From: RUG563 sp045590215
GTDB lineage: Bacteria; Bacillota; Clostridia; Christensenellales; Aristaeellaceae
Reading direction: 5' to 3'
Assembly: GCA_045590215.1 (NCBI GenBank)
Contig: JAZNQO010000032.1
Location: 1-64,000, forward strand
DNA: 64,000 nt
The position numbers and the translations under genes are program-made. Below, piece after piece: positions 33,304 to 42,794 of this stretch; within the stretch, counting starts at the first letter, position 1, and each line of letters starts with the position of its first letter. The notes beneath the pieces were generated by a model. It ran no database searches and was not told the origin of the DNA. It saw nothing but the letters and a program-made list of their open reading frames with translations.

Positions 33304-34812
33304 ATGCAAAACGACGTCGTTTTGTCTATGCGAAATATCGGCAAAACATTTCCGGGTGTTCGGGCACTGCATCAGGTGGATTTTACCCTGCGCAAGGGCG
33401 AGGTTCATGCGCTGATGGGGGAAAACGGTGCTGGAAAATCCACCCTGATCAAGGTTTTGACCGGTGTGCATATCAAAGATACGGGCACCATTCATATTGA
33501 CGGTGTGGAGGGTGCAGTGAACATCCATTCGCCGCAGGATGCGCAGAATTTAGGCATCAGCACCGTGTATCAGGAGATTACCCTTTGCCCCAATCTGACC
33601 GTGGCGGAAAATATGTTCATTGGCCGGGACAAGGCATCCCTCGTCAATTGGAAGGCACGGGAAAAGCGGGCAGAGGAGATCCTGACCACCCTCGGCATCC
33701 CGGCCCGGCCCAAGCAGCAATTGGGCAGCTGCTCTCTGGCAGTGCAGCAGATGGTGGCCATTGCAAGGGCAGTGGATATGGATTGCAAGGTGCTGATTCT
33801 GGATGAACCCACCTCCTCTCTGGATGACAAAGAAGTGGAAATGCTCTTTTCCCTCATGCGAGACCTGAAAGGCCGGGGCGTGGGCATCATTTTCGTAACC
33901 CATTTTCTGGAGCAGGTCTACGCCGTCTCTGACCGGATTACCGTTTTACGCAACGGCGAGCTGGTTGGGGAATATGAGGTGGAAAAGCTGCCGCAGGTGG
34001 AGCTGGTGGCCAAGATGATGGGCAAGGAGCTGGAAGGGCTGGCAGAGTTGGATCGTTCCGGCTCTGGCGAAGAACGCACGGATACGCCTGTTTTTGAAGC
34101 GGAAGGCCTGTCCAGCGCAGCCTGCCCCAATGCCTTTGATTTTGCCATCCGCAAGGGCGAAGTGAACGGCTTTACGGGGCTGTTGGGCTCCGGCCGCAGC
34201 GAAAGCGTCCGAGCCATTTTCGGGGCAGACCGGGTGACCGGTGGCAAAAAGAAAATGGACGGCAAAGGCGTGAAGGTGAATAAACCCATTGATGCCATGA
34301 AGCAGGGCATCGGCTATTTGCCGGAAGACCGTAAAGATGACGGCATCATTGCGGATTTGTCCGTCCGGGATAATATTATTCTGGCTTTGCAGGTGATGAA
34401 GGGCTTTTTCCATCCCTTCTCCCAGGCGGAGGCGGAAAAATTTGCCGATGAATATATCAAGGCACTGGATATCAAAACGGCCTCTTCCGAAACGCCCATC
34501 AAATCTCTTTCCGGCGGCAATCAGCAGAAGGTGATTCTTGCCCGGTGGCTTTTGACCCACCCCAAATACCTGATTCTGGACGAGCCTACCCGTGGCATCG
34601 ACGTGGGCACCAAGACGGAAATTCAGCGTTTGGTGCGGAAATTGGCCTCCGAGGGCATGAGCGTTACCTTTATCTCTTCCGAAATTGAAGAAATGCTGCG
34701 CATCTGTTCCCGGCTGATCGTGATGCGTGACCGCCATATTGTGGGCGAGCTCACCGGCAATGAACTGACTCAGGAACATGTGATGCGCACCATTGCGGGA
34801 GGTGAAAACTGA
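33304..34812 (+). CDS. Sugar ABC transporter ATPase, two nucleotide domains
   Basis: 502 residues, MglA/RbsA/YtfR family. The first ATPase domain (about 5-240) has Walker A GENGAGKST, signature LAVQQ-like CSLAVQQM and Walker B LILDEPTSSLDD. The second (about 255-495) has the usual degenerate Walker A (GLLGSGRSES), signature LSGGNQQK and LDEPTRGIDVGTK. ATG 33304 follows AAGGAGG (33288-33294). It energises the two permeases that follow; its stop overlaps the first permease start by one base. Confidence 0.93.
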   Translation: MQNDVVLSMRNIGKTFPGVRALHQVDFTLRKGEVHALMGENGAGKSTLIKVLTGVHIKDTGTIHIDGVEGAVNIHSPQDAQNLGISTVYQEITLCPNLTVAENMFIGRDKASLVNWKAREKRAEEILTTLGIPARPKQQLGSCSLAVQQMVAIARAVDMDCKVLILDEPTSSLDDKEVEMLFSLMRDLKGRGVGIIFVTHFLEQVYAVSDRITVLRNGELVGEYEVEKLPQVELVAKMMGKELEGLAELDRSGSGEERTDTPVFEAEGLSSAACPNAFDFAIRKGEVNGFTGLLGSGRSESVRAIFGADRVTGGKKKMDGKGVKVNKPIDAMKQGIGYLPEDRKDDGIIADLSVRDNIILALQVMKGFFHPFSQAEAEKFADEYIKALDIKTASSETPIKSLSGGNQQKVILARWLLTHPKYLILDEPTRGIDVGTKTEIQRLVRKLASEGMSVTFISSEIEEMLRICSRLIVMRDRHIVGELTGNELTQEHVMRTIAGGEN

Positions 34813-35888
34813 TGGCCGGGAAAGAAAAAAAGAAAAGCAGCTTTTTCGGCAGGAATGCCCAGCTGATTATTCCCTTGATCTCCATTCTGGCCTTGGTGAT
34901 TTTCAATCTCTTCCGGGATCCCGGCTTCTTCTCCATCACCGTAACGGCCAATAACGCAGGCAACACCGTGCTCACGGGCAACCTTGTCAGCATCCTGAAC
35001 GGCGCATCGGAATTGGCTGTGCTGGCTATGGGCATGACGCTGGTGACGGCGGCCTGCGGCGGGCAGGATATTTCCGTGGGTGCATTGGCGGCTATTGCCG
35101 GCAGCGTGTTTGTGAAAATCCTGCGCGGCGGTGAAATTACCATCGGCACTATCCTGATTGCATTCTTCGCCTGCTGTATTGCAGCGGTGATTTTCGGCTC
35201 TCTGAACGGCACGTTGGTTTCGGTATTCAAGATTCAGCCCATGATTGCCACGCTGGTTTTGTTTACCTGCGGCCGCTCCGTTGCCTATTGGATCAATGGC
35301 GGAGCCACACCCACAGTGGAAAGCCCGCTGATTACGTATATCGGCAGCTTCATCCCCGGCGTGCCCGTGCCGACGCCCATTTTGATTGTGATTGTCACCG
35401 GCATCCTCTTTGCGCTGATGCTGCGGTTTACCAATCTGGGCTTGTATACCCAGGCGGTGGGCATCAATCAGCGTGCTGCCCGGCTGAACGGCATCAATGC
35501 CACCGGGATTAAGCTGTTGACATTCATGATTCTGGGCGTTTGCTGCGCCATTGCAGGCTGCATCAGCGTGAGCCGGCTCAGCCTTATCAACCACGAAACC
35601 ATCCTCCTGGAAATTGAAATGGACGCCATTTTGGCCGTGGCCATCGGCGGTAACGCCCTTGGCGGCGGTAAGTTCAAGCTGATCGGCTCGGTGCTGGGCG
35701 CATACGCCATTCAGGCATTGACCGTGACACTCTATGCCATGAAGGTTCCCTCCACGGCGGTGAAGGCCTATAAGGCCATTGTCATCATCCTGATTGTGGT
35801 GATGGGCTCTCCCGTGGTGAAAATGAAGCTTCAGCAGCTGATGGATCGCATCCGTGGCCGCAATCTGGGGAAGGAGGCAGCGTTATGA
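34812..35888 (+). CDS. Sugar ABC transporter permease 1 (YtfT type)
   Basis: 358 residues with eight to ten hydrophobic segments. Patterns of the BPD_transp_2 family are GMTLVTAACGGQDISVGALAAIAG, QPMIATLVLFTCGRSVAYWINGG and AIGGNALGGGKFKLIGSVLGA. Forms a heterodimer with the next permease, which it overlaps by four bases. Confidence 0.93.
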   Translation: MAGKEKKKSSFFGRNAQLIIPLISILALVIFNLFRDPGFFSITVTANNAGNTVLTGNLVSILNGASELAVLAMGMTLVTAACGGQDISVGALAAIAGSVFVKILRGGEITIGTILIAFFACCIAAVIFGSLNGTLVSVFKIQPMIATLVLFTCGRSVAYWINGGATPTVESPLITYIGSFIPGVPVPTPILIVIVTGILFALMLRFTNLGLYTQAVGINQRAARLNGINATGIKLLTFMILGVCCAIAGCISVSRLSLINHETILLEIEMDAILAVAIGGNALGGGKFKLIGSVLGAYAIQALTVTLYAMKVPSTAVKAYKAIVIILIVVMGSPVVKMKLQQLMDRIRGRNLGKEAAL

Positions 35889-36979
35889 AACAGAACCGTA
35901 CCCTGAAAAAACGTGAACCCTTGACCGATACCCAATTGCTGCTTACCATCACCGTCTGTATCTTCTTTGGTATGTATTTCTTGGCGATGGCCATCTGGGG
36001 CGGCGGCTTTTTGCGCTGGCAGCAGGTGTTTGATATGCTGAACAATAACGCTGCCCTGATTATCGTGGCTTGCGGCCTCACCATCGTAATGATCGGCGGC
36101 GGCATTGATATTTCCGTTGGCGGCGTGACGGCACTGGTAGTCATGAGCTGCATTGTGCATATGAATAACGGCGGGAGCATCTTTACGGCTGCTTTGCTGG
36201 CTCTGGGCATTGGCGTGGCTTTCGGGCTGGTGCAGGGGTATCTGATATCGTATCTGGATATTCAGCCCTTCATCATCACCCTGGCCGGCATGTTCTTTGC
36301 CCGTGGGATGACCACCATTGTCAGTCTTGAGCCCCAGAAGGTTGCCCATGAAGGGTTCAAAGCCCTGATGAAAACCAAGATCGAAATTCCTCAATTGGGC
36401 TATGTGGCCAAGAACGGCAATCTGATTCCGGCCCGGATGGAAATCGGTGTGGTGGTGGCCTTGGTACTGGTTGTGATTGTGTTCTTCCTGCTGAAGAAAA
36501 CCCGGCTGGGCCGCAATTTCTACGCCATGGGCGGCAATGCCCAGAGCGCACTGATGCTGGGCGTGAATGTGAAGCGTTCCCGGTTCATCTCTTACCTTAT
36601 CTGCGGCACCCTCTCCGGCATTGCTGGTTTTGTGTTCATGATGCACACCGGGGCCGGAAACGCTACCAATGCGTCTGGGGCAGAAATGAACGCCATTGCG
36701 TCTTCTATCATCGGCGGCACGCTGCTCACCGGCGGCGTGGGCAATGTGATCGGCACCCTCTTTGGGGTCATGACCCTTACCACCATCAAATCCATCGTTA
36801 CCGTCTCCGGCTTGCGTGATCCTTGGTGGCAGTCCATCACCACCGGGGCTATGCTGTGCTTCTTCATCGTGTTGCAAAGCGTGGTGTTGTCAAGGAGAGG
36901 CAAGGGCGGCTTGAAAAAGATGATGCCCGCATGGCTTCGCTCCAAGAAGGAAGAGCCGCCCATCGGATTGCAAAAATAA
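35885..36979 (+). CDS. Sugar ABC transporter permease 2 (YjfF type)
   Basis: 364 residues, same family as the previous gene: GLTIVMIGGGIDISVGGVTALV, QPFIITLAGMFFARGM, YAMGGNAQSALMLGVNV and the IIGGTLLTGGVGNVIGTLFG loop. It closes the operon, behind AAGGAGGCAG; a terminator follows at 37001. Confidence 0.93.
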   Translation: MKQNRTLKKREPLTDTQLLLTITVCIFFGMYFLAMAIWGGGFLRWQQVFDMLNNNAALIIVACGLTIVMIGGGIDISVGGVTALVVMSCIVHMNNGGSIFTAALLALGIGVAFGLVQGYLISYLDIQPFIITLAGMFFARGMTTIVSLEPQKVAHEGFKALMKTKIEIPQLGYVAKNGNLIPARMEIGVVVALVLVVIVFFLLKKTRLGRNFYAMGGNAQSALMLGVNVKRSRFISYLICGTLSGIAGFVFMMHTGAGNATNASGAEMNAIASSIIGGTLLTGGVGNVIGTLFGVMTLTTIKSIVTVSGLRDPWWQSITTGAMLCFFIVLQSVVLSRRGKGGLKKMMPAWLRSKKEEPPIGLQK

Positions 36980-37000
36980 CATAAAAACGGATGAAAATCA

Positions 37001-37033
37001 AAAGCTGCACTGAACGATTTGGTGCAGCTTTTT
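37001..37033 (+). terminator. Terminator of the sugar transporter operon
   Basis: AAAGCTGCAC (37001-37010) and GTGCAGCTTT (37022-37031) followed by TT. Confidence 0.88.
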
Positions 37034-37161
37034 GTGCTGCGCATAGCAAAATGCCAAAATCGCCTCGGATGCCGCATGGAAAATGATGCCTGCGCCCTGT
37101 TCGCATAAAAGGCAGAGGGATGGAAAACCTATGGCTGAAAAGAAAAGGAGGCGCAGGAAAA

Positions 37162-37335
37162 TTGAGAGCAACCGGTATTGTTCGCAGAATTGATGAGCTT
37201 GGCAGAGTTGTTATTCCCAAAGAAATCCGCCGAACCCTTCGTATTCGGGAGGGCGACCCGTCACAGATGACATGGTTACCGTGGCAAAATTTCTGCGCCG
37301 CTATGAATGATCTGGGAAAGAGAAACGGCTGGTGA
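37162..37335 (+). pseudogene. Truncated AbrB/SpoVT-like regulator
   Basis: A TTG start with AAAGGAGG upstream begins a perfect AbrB/SpoVT DNA-binding half: RATGIVRRIDELGRVV then IPKEIRRTLRIREGDP. Right after GDP, where LEIF... and the rest of the fold should come, the sequence changes to SQMTWLPWQNF... and stops at 57 residues. The swapped-hairpin fold would be incomplete, so it is probably a remnant made by deletion or insertion. In another frame the sequence next to the junction reads DDMVTVAKFLRRYE and stop, perhaps the tail of a different lost gene. Confidence 0.75.
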
Positions 37336-37417
37336 TGGTGGCGTTGTGAAGGCTGCGTTTGGCAGTGGAAAAGACGGAATAAACCGTATAAATTATGACA
37401 AAAAAGTACCAAATTAG

Positions 37418-37467
37418 ACAGATATAGGGGCGTTTCGGCAAGGAGATGCCCCTGTATCTGTTTTTTG
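37418..37467 (+). terminator. Terminator upstream of the capsule cluster
   Basis: ACAGATATAGGGGC (37418-37431) pairs with GCCCCTGTATCTGT (37448-37461), followed by TTTTT. It isolates the capsule cluster from upstream transcription. Confidence 0.9.
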
Positions 37468-37556
37468 GAGATCAGATAAAGAGGAAAAATGTAAAAATAT
37501 GGTTTGATCAATAGGGATTTATTACCACAAATTCAGCATTCCGTAAAAATATTCCA

Positions 37557-37585
37557 TTGACAGAAAAGTCGTATTGATGTAAAAT
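37557..37585 (+). promoter_or_regulatory. Capsule cluster promoter
   Basis: TTGACA (37557-37562), exactly 17 bases, TAAAAT (37580-37585). It is 350 bases ahead of the first cluster gene. Confidence 0.85.
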
Positions 37586-37591
37586 ATTGGC

Positions 37592-37941
37592 GTATAGTTA
37601 TCAGCTATACACAACAGGATGTATAATATGAAAAAACGGAATGGAAACATCCGCAATGTATGCAGGCTGTTGGAAAGGAAAAACTGAAGTTTGATGCAGC
37701 AAAAAGGTGGCAGGATTGTGATGATGCTATTTGAGCAAAGTCAGATCGCGAGGTAGCAACCGGCTTGGCTGCGGGGTGCCGGCAGCGGTAAAGGAAATGC
37801 GCTGTGGGCTTGGCTTATGATGTCTGATTGACGGAAAAAGAGCCCCCTGTGGTCTGTTTTTGCTGTTTATTGATGGGGAAGCAAGCACAATATAGATAGT
37901 CCCCTTATGAGGCTTTTAAAGAAAGGGAACGATACGAAACG
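37592..37941 (+). promoter_or_regulatory. Long leader of the capsule cluster
   Basis: A 350-base untranslated region without a full gene. It holds a GTATAG/CTATAC hairpin near 37594-37612, a possible 19-codon basic ORF (37628-37687, MKKRNGNIRNVCRLLERKN, no clear ribosome site) and a GC-rich stretch around 37755-37800 (CCGGC and GCCGG, GCTGC and GCAGC can pair). No known riboswitch class was matched by eye. Long leaders of this kind before glycan operons often serve antitermination; that is inference. Confidence 0.45.
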
Positions 37942-39948
37942 ATGAGCAAGTTATTCTTGGAAGACAAGGCGTCCAATAAGCCGTATCGCCGCATAAAATT
38001 AGTATTCTATGATCTGCTGCTGCTGCTTTTTTCCAATGCGGTGCTGGCTCTCCTGAATGTGGGGCTTTTGCAGAAGGCAGATTATGTGGCGGCCTTTATC
38101 CAGATGGTATTTTCCGTTGTGCTTGTGTTTGCCTGCCGCTATTTGTGGAATGTGTATAAGCAGGTGTGGCGTTACGGCGGCTCCAGTGCCTATCTGCACC
38201 TGATTTTGTCCGATGCTACAGCCGGCGTGTTGTTCACCCTTTTGCAGCTGCCTATGTTCTCTTTCCGGGTGTCCTTCACCCACGCTTTTTCCGTCATTGC
38301 GGTGAATCTCCTTTTGACGCTTTTGATCCGTCACTTGTACCAGTACATGTACGAAAACGCCAGCCGACAGACGAAATTGGGTTCCTTCCTGCGCTGGGTA
38401 GCGAAGAATATTGCCGGGCTGGAAGTGAAGCATCTGCAGCAGGGCAGTATCCCTGGCCAGGCTACCAAGAAAATCAAGGTGGCCATCGTGGGTGCCGGGC
38501 GCATCGGCGTGATGCTTGCGGAGGAGCTGAAAAAGAACCCCCATTCCTCTTATGAACCCTGCTGCTTCATTGATATCGACAGAAACAAAATCGGCCGGGA
38601 GATTATGAGCCTTCCCGTTTATTCCAAGGAAGAGGCCACCCCGGAAAAGCTGGACACTTACCCCATTCAGGAAATCATCTTTGCCCTGCCGGAAAAGCCG
38701 GTGGAAGATATGCAAAGCCTTTATGAGCATTACCGCCAGACGGGCTGCCGCCTGAAGGTATATGATTATCCCATGAAGCAGGCGGAGCCGGGCAGCAAGC
38801 GTCAGCTGCGCGCCTTCGATATCGAAGAATTACTGTTTAGAAAAGCCCTGCAATTCACTGACGAAAAGACAAAGGCCTTTTACCACAATAAAACGGTGCT
38901 GATTTCCGGCGGCGGCGGCTCCATCGGCAGCGAGCTGTGCCGGCAGATTGCCAAGATGCAGCCCAAGCGGCTGATTATCCTGGATGTATACGAAAACGGT
39001 GCTTACGACATTCAGCAGGAGCTGAAAATCGCTTACGGCAATCAACTGGATCTGGTGGTGGAGATTCTCTCCATCTGCGATAAGGAGCAGCTGGATAAAG
39101 TCTTTGAACGGAACCAGCCCCAGATTGTGCTCCACGCGGCAGCCCATAAGCATGTGCCCCTGATGGAACGCAACTGTGCCGAGGCTGTGCGCAATAACGT
39201 GTTCGGTACGCTGAACATCGTGGAAGTTTCCGAAAAGTACGGCGTGGAAAAGTTCATTATGATCTCCACCGACAAGGCCGTGAACCCCACCAACGTCATG
39301 GGGGCCACCAAGCGCATGTGCGAAATGATCGTCCAGAGCCGGACGGACAGTAAAACCATGTTCTCCGCTACCCGTTTTGGCAATGTGCTGGGCTCCAACG
39401 GTAGCGTGATTCCCCTGTTCCGCCGGCAGATTATGAACGGCGGCCCCATCACCCTCACCGATAAGCGCATCATCCGTTATTTTATGACCATCCCGGAAGC
39501 CAGCCAGCTGGTGCTTACCTCCGGTGCCATGGCTAAGGACGGCGAACTGTATGCGCTGGACATGGGCAAGCCCGTGAAGATCTTGGAGCTTGCCGAAAAT
39601 ATGATCCGTCTCAGCGGTCTGGAACCGTATAAAGATATTCAGATTATCGAAACAGGGCTGCGTCCCGGCGAAAAGCTGTACGAAGAGCTGCTTATCAAAA
39701 CCGAGGATCTGGACAAGACGGAAAACAGTATGATCTTCATCGAAAGGGACAAGCCCAAAACGGCAGAGGCCATCCAAAAAAAGCTTTCCATTTTGCGGGA
39801 TGCTCTGAAAACCCAGGATGACCAGCTGGTGAAGGAAGCCTTGAAAAAATGTGTCAGCACCTTCCATGACCCCAGCGAAGTGAATGCTACGGCGGTTCAG
39901 GCGGAAGAAATGCGTATGGCCGATGAAGAAGAGGAAAAGGTGAGCTGA
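37942..39948 (+). CDS. Membrane UDP-sugar 4,6-dehydratase, CapD/PglF/WbpM type
   Basis: 668 residues. N-terminal membrane part with four hydrophobic segments (about 20-45, 48-70, 92-112, 117-137), a CoA-binding-like Rossmann domain (IKVAIVGAGRIGVMLAEEL, about 180), and a C-terminal SDR dehydratase (about 325-610) with VLISGGGGSIGSELCRQI, HAAAHKHVPLME, STDKAVNPTNVMGATKRM and ATRFGNVLGSNGSVIPLF. As in this family the catalytic tyrosine position is Met. It should make UDP-4-keto-6-deoxy-GlcNAc, the entry to bacillosamine- or QuiNAc-type sugars. First gene of the capsule cluster. Base composition here is still like the upstream chromosome. Confidence 0.92.
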   Translation: MSKLFLEDKASNKPYRRIKLVFYDLLLLLFSNAVLALLNVGLLQKADYVAAFIQMVFSVVLVFACRYLWNVYKQVWRYGGSSAYLHLILSDATAGVLFTLLQLPMFSFRVSFTHAFSVIAVNLLLTLLIRHLYQYMYENASRQTKLGSFLRWVAKNIAGLEVKHLQQGSIPGQATKKIKVAIVGAGRIGVMLAEELKKNPHSSYEPCCFIDIDRNKIGREIMSLPVYSKEEATPEKLDTYPIQEIIFALPEKPVEDMQSLYEHYRQTGCRLKVYDYPMKQAEPGSKRQLRAFDIEELLFRKALQFTDEKTKAFYHNKTVLISGGGGSIGSELCRQIAKMQPKRLIILDVYENGAYDIQQELKIAYGNQLDLVVEILSICDKEQLDKVFERNQPQIVLHAAAHKHVPLMERNCAEAVRNNVFGTLNIVEVSEKYGVEKFIMISTDKAVNPTNVMGATKRMCEMIVQSRTDSKTMFSATRFGNVLGSNGSVIPLFRRQIMNGGPITLTDKRIIRYFMTIPEASQLVLTSGAMAKDGELYALDMGKPVKILELAENMIRLSGLEPYKDIQIIETGLRPGEKLYEELLIKTEDLDKTENSMIFIERDKPKTAEAIQKKLSILRDALKTQDDQLVKEALKKCVSTFHDPSEVNATAVQAEEMRMADEEEEKVS

Positions 39949-40120
39949 AGCAGTCTGCGGGTGTTTTTTGATGGATTTATGAGCTGCGCATTGTAGGATG
40001 AATGCGGCGAAAAATTATACTCGGAATTGCTGTTTGGAAGAAACTGAAGAATGTATTTATTTTGGAATAACGACATTCCGAAAGAATCTCTCGAAATATT
40101 TGGAAAAGTTGGGATTGTTC

Positions 40121-40789
40121 ATGAAAAATCCAAAAACAAACCGGTATGATGGTTTCTATAATCGATGCGTGAAAAGATGCCTTGGCATTATCATTGCGCT
40201 TCCTTTACTGGGCATCGCTTTACCGTTGTATTTCATCATTGGGATTGCTATTCTGGTAGAGGATGGCAGGCCGATTTTCTATCGACCGTTACGCGGCGGA
40301 TATAAAGAAAAGCCGTTCAGAATATTTAAGTTCAGAACGATGGTAAGGAATGCCGATAAGATAGGCGGCGGTACCACAGCGAAGAACGATCCCCGAATTA
40401 CCAAAGTCGGCTGGTTTTTGAGAAAGACAAAACTGGATGAAACGGCGAATCTGATCAATGTTTTGATCGGTACAATGAGCTTTGTCGGGCCGCGACCTGA
40501 ATTGCTGCAATATACAGAGAAATATACCGGCGATGAAAGGAAGATTTTGCAGGTGCGACCGGGTGTAACGGATTTTAGTTCCATTCAATATATAAACCTG
40601 GACGAGATTGTCGGTGCTGAAAATGCTGATGAAATGTATGAGAAATACGTTTTGGAAAAGAAGAATGCATTGAGGATTCAATATGCGGAATCAGTCAGCT
40701 TTAAAACAGACTGTATGATTTTCGCCAAAACGGTATGGAAAGTGATTGAGAAAGTGCTTCAGCTTCTTGTGAAGAAGGAACATCGATGA
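40121..40789 (+). CDS. Second phosphoglycosyltransferase
   Basis: About 222 residues, the initiating transferase for the large cluster (PglC/bacterial sugar transferase family). TM segment about 20-45, then VEDGRPIFYRPLRG, FRIFKFRTM, NDPRITKVG, LDETANLINVLIGTMSFVGPRPE and RPGVTDFSSI. The open frame goes back to ATG 39998, but the first 41 residues do not look like the family; ATG 40121 gives the usual N-terminus though its ribosome site is weak. From this gene on the DNA is AT-richer. The stop overlaps ATG 40786, an alternative start for the next gene. Confidence 0.88.
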   Translation: MKNPKTNRYDGFYNRCVKRCLGIIIALPLLGIALPLYFIIGIAILVEDGRPIFYRPLRGGYKEKPFRIFKFRTMVRNADKIGGGTTAKNDPRITKVGWFLRKTKLDETANLINVLIGTMSFVGPRPELLQYTEKYTGDERKILQVRPGVTDFSSIQYINLDEIVGAENADEMYEKYVLEKKNALRIQYAESVSFKTDCMIFAKTVWKVIEKVLQLLVKKEHR

Positions 40790-40818
40790 GAATGACCGAA
40801 ATAAGGAGAAATCGTTCC

Positions 40819-41757
40819 ATGGAGTATGTAACACTTAAAAATTCCGATCTGAAGGTATCGCGTTTGTGCATGGGTGGTTGCCCGATGGGCGGCTATGGTT
40901 GGGGAGAAGTACAGGAAAAGGACTTGATTGCTGCTGTCCATGCGGCATTGGATAACGGTGTAAACATTTTTGATACGGCTGATACGTATGGCCTTGGACA
41001 AAGCGAAAGAACATTAAGTAAAGCGCTGGCCGGCAGACGAAATGAAGTTGTCATTGCCGATAAATTCGGTGTACGTGCAGGAAACGGTGCTACCTATTAT
41101 GACAATAGTCCGTCTTATATTCGGCAGGCGTTGGAAACATCGCTGAAGAATTTGGGAACCGACTATATTGATTTGTATCAGGTTCATTATCGTGACGGTA
41201 AAACACCGTTGAGCGATGTAATTGGCGAATTGGAGAACTTAAAGCAGGCAGGAAAAATTCGCTATTATGGATTATCCAATATTCATGAAGCGGATTATGA
41301 TGAACTTAAACCCCACATCGGAAAAATCGTCAGCGTACAGGATGAGTATAGCTTGGCTTGCAGAAAGAACGAAAAGACGCTCAGAACGCTTGATGCTGAT
41401 TTCCGGATCAGTTTGCTCACATGGGGAAGCTTAGGTCAGGGGATTCTGACCGGCAAATATGATAAAACGGTTACTTTTGATTCAAATGATCGCAGAAGCA
41501 GGGAAATTTACGTTAATTTTCATGGGGACAAGCTGTTAAAGAACCTGGAAATTGTGGAAGTAATGAAGGAAATGGCTTCTGCTCACAATAAGCCGGTAAG
41601 TGCAGTAGCTATCCGCTTTATTCTGGACTGGCTGGAAAATTCCGTGGTATTGGTTGGCGTAAAACGGCCAGGGCAAATGATGGGCAATCTGGAAAGCATG
41701 GATTGGCATTTGTCTTCGGATGAATTAAAGAAGCTTGATGAAGTGTCGATGGAATGA
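40819..41757 (+). CDS. Aldo/keto reductase
   Basis: 312 residues, NAD(P)H-dependent (beta/alpha)8 reductase. The catalytic tetrad is visible: Asp and Tyr in DTADTYGLGQSE, Lys in VVIADKFG, His in YQVHYRD. YVTLKNSDLKVSRLCMGG is the normal N-terminus, so ATG 40819 (AAGGAG at 40801-40806) is preferred over 40786. It leads the split transketolase genes, 11 bases before them; the three likely act on one keto-sugar. Confidence 0.88.
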   Translation: MEYVTLKNSDLKVSRLCMGGCPMGGYGWGEVQEKDLIAAVHAALDNGVNIFDTADTYGLGQSERTLSKALAGRRNEVVIADKFGVRAGNGATYYDNSPSYIRQALETSLKNLGTDYIDLYQVHYRDGKTPLSDVIGELENLKQAGKIRYYGLSNIHEADYDELKPHIGKIVSVQDEYSLACRKNEKTLRTLDADFRISLLTWGSLGQGILTGKYDKTVTFDSNDRRSREIYVNFHGDKLLKNLEIVEVMKEMASAHNKPVSAVAIRFILDWLENSVVLVGVKRPGQMMGNLESMDWHLSSDELKKLDEVSME

Positions 41758-41768
41758 GGAACAGAGCT

Positions 41769-42794
41769 ATGAGTGTGACGAGTGAACAATTGGCATGGTT
41801 AATTCGCAGACATGGTATTGAAATGACACATTTATCCGGCGGAAGCCATATCGGGGCGATTCTTTCCGTTGCGGATGTAGTGGCTGTTTTGTATACGGAA
41901 GTTTTAAAATATAAAGCGGATGAGCCCAAATGGCGTGGCAGAGACAGATTTATTCTTTCCAAAGGTCATGCGGGAGCAAGTATATATGCTGCACTGGCTG
42001 AGTGCGGCTTCTTTCCTGTTGAGGAATTAAAAACACATTATCAGAATGCCAGCAGATTGTCCGGCCATGTGTCTCATCATCTTCCCGGGGTTGATTTTTC
42101 AACAGGGTCTTTGGGTCATGGGTTATCCGCCGCCTGCGGTATGGCTTATGCTGCCAAAAAAGACGGGGACGATACGCACGGCGTGTACGTTGTCCTTGGT
42201 GACGGCGAGTGCAATGAAGGCTCGGTATGGGAGGCAGCATTGTTTGCAAACCATTTCCGTCTCAATAATCTTGTGGCCATTGTGGATCACAATCGTATGC
42301 AGAGCCTCGATTTCAATGAAAACACTTTGGAAATAGAAGATTTCGGTTCCAAATGGCAAGCCTTTGGCTGGCATGTGATTGAAATCGATGGGAATGACCA
42401 CGAACAATTGCGGGCGGCTTTCCAAAAAGCTGAAGAATACCGTCATCAAGAACCGCATAAACCTACGGTAATAATTTCAGATACAATCAAAGGATGCGGT
42501 GTGTCCTTTATGCAGAATGATATTTTGTGGCATTATCGCTTTCCTCATAGTGGCTGGGAATATGATAATGCTGTCAGCGAATTGCATAAGAATAAGCCGG
42601 AAGGTGTAGAAGATCCGTATACGCCGAACGGCATAGCAAATCCGGAACCCATTGAGAGTGGCTATGATGTGGGTAATGATCACACGTTCTCCTTTACGTG
42701 GAATACATCCTATCCGGAACAGATGAGAAGAGTTACGGCTGCATCCGGGAGCAATGAATCGGTTCATAGCGTGAAGGAGGAACAGCAAAAATGA
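41769..42794 (+). CDS. Transketolase-like enzyme, N-terminal (TPP-binding) subunit
   Basis: 341 residues, equal to the first third-to-half of a transketolase. TPP/metal motif GDGECNEGSVWEA with VDHNRMQ; LSGGSHIGAILS and SKGHAGASIYAALA at the N-terminus; TGSLGHGLSAACGMA. It works with the next gene's pyrimidine/C-terminal subunit to move a two-carbon ketol unit. The location in a glycan cluster suggests a role in making an unusual sugar rather than in central metabolism. ATG 41769 has GAGGA upstream; ATG 41754 is an alternative. Confidence 0.9.
   Translation: MSVTSEQLAWLIRRHGIEMTHLSGGSHIGAILSVADVVAVLYTEVLKYKADEPKWRGRDRFILSKGHAGASIYAALAECGFFPVEELKTHYQNASRLSGHVSHHLPGVDFSTGSLGHGLSAACGMAYAAKKDGDDTHGVYVVLGDGECNEGSVWEAALFANHFRLNNLVAIVDHNRMQSLDFNENTLEIEDFGSKWQAFGWHVIEIDGNDHEQLRAAFQKAEEYRHQEPHKPTVIISDTIKGCGVSFMQNDILWHYRFPHSGWEYDNAVSELHKNKPEGVEDPYTPNGIANPEPIESGYDVGNDHTFSFTWNTSYPEQMRRVTAASGSNESVHSVKEEQQK

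Noticed and set aside
37120..37335. ATG 37120 as the start of the AbrB-like gene
   Set aside because: The strong AAAGGAGG lies inside that reading and points to TTG 37162, which gives the normal family N-terminus.
37700..37860. c-di-GMP or cobalamin riboswitch in the capsule leader
   Set aside because: A GCAAAG and some GC-rich stems are present, but the conserved tetraloop receptor and joining sequences are absent.
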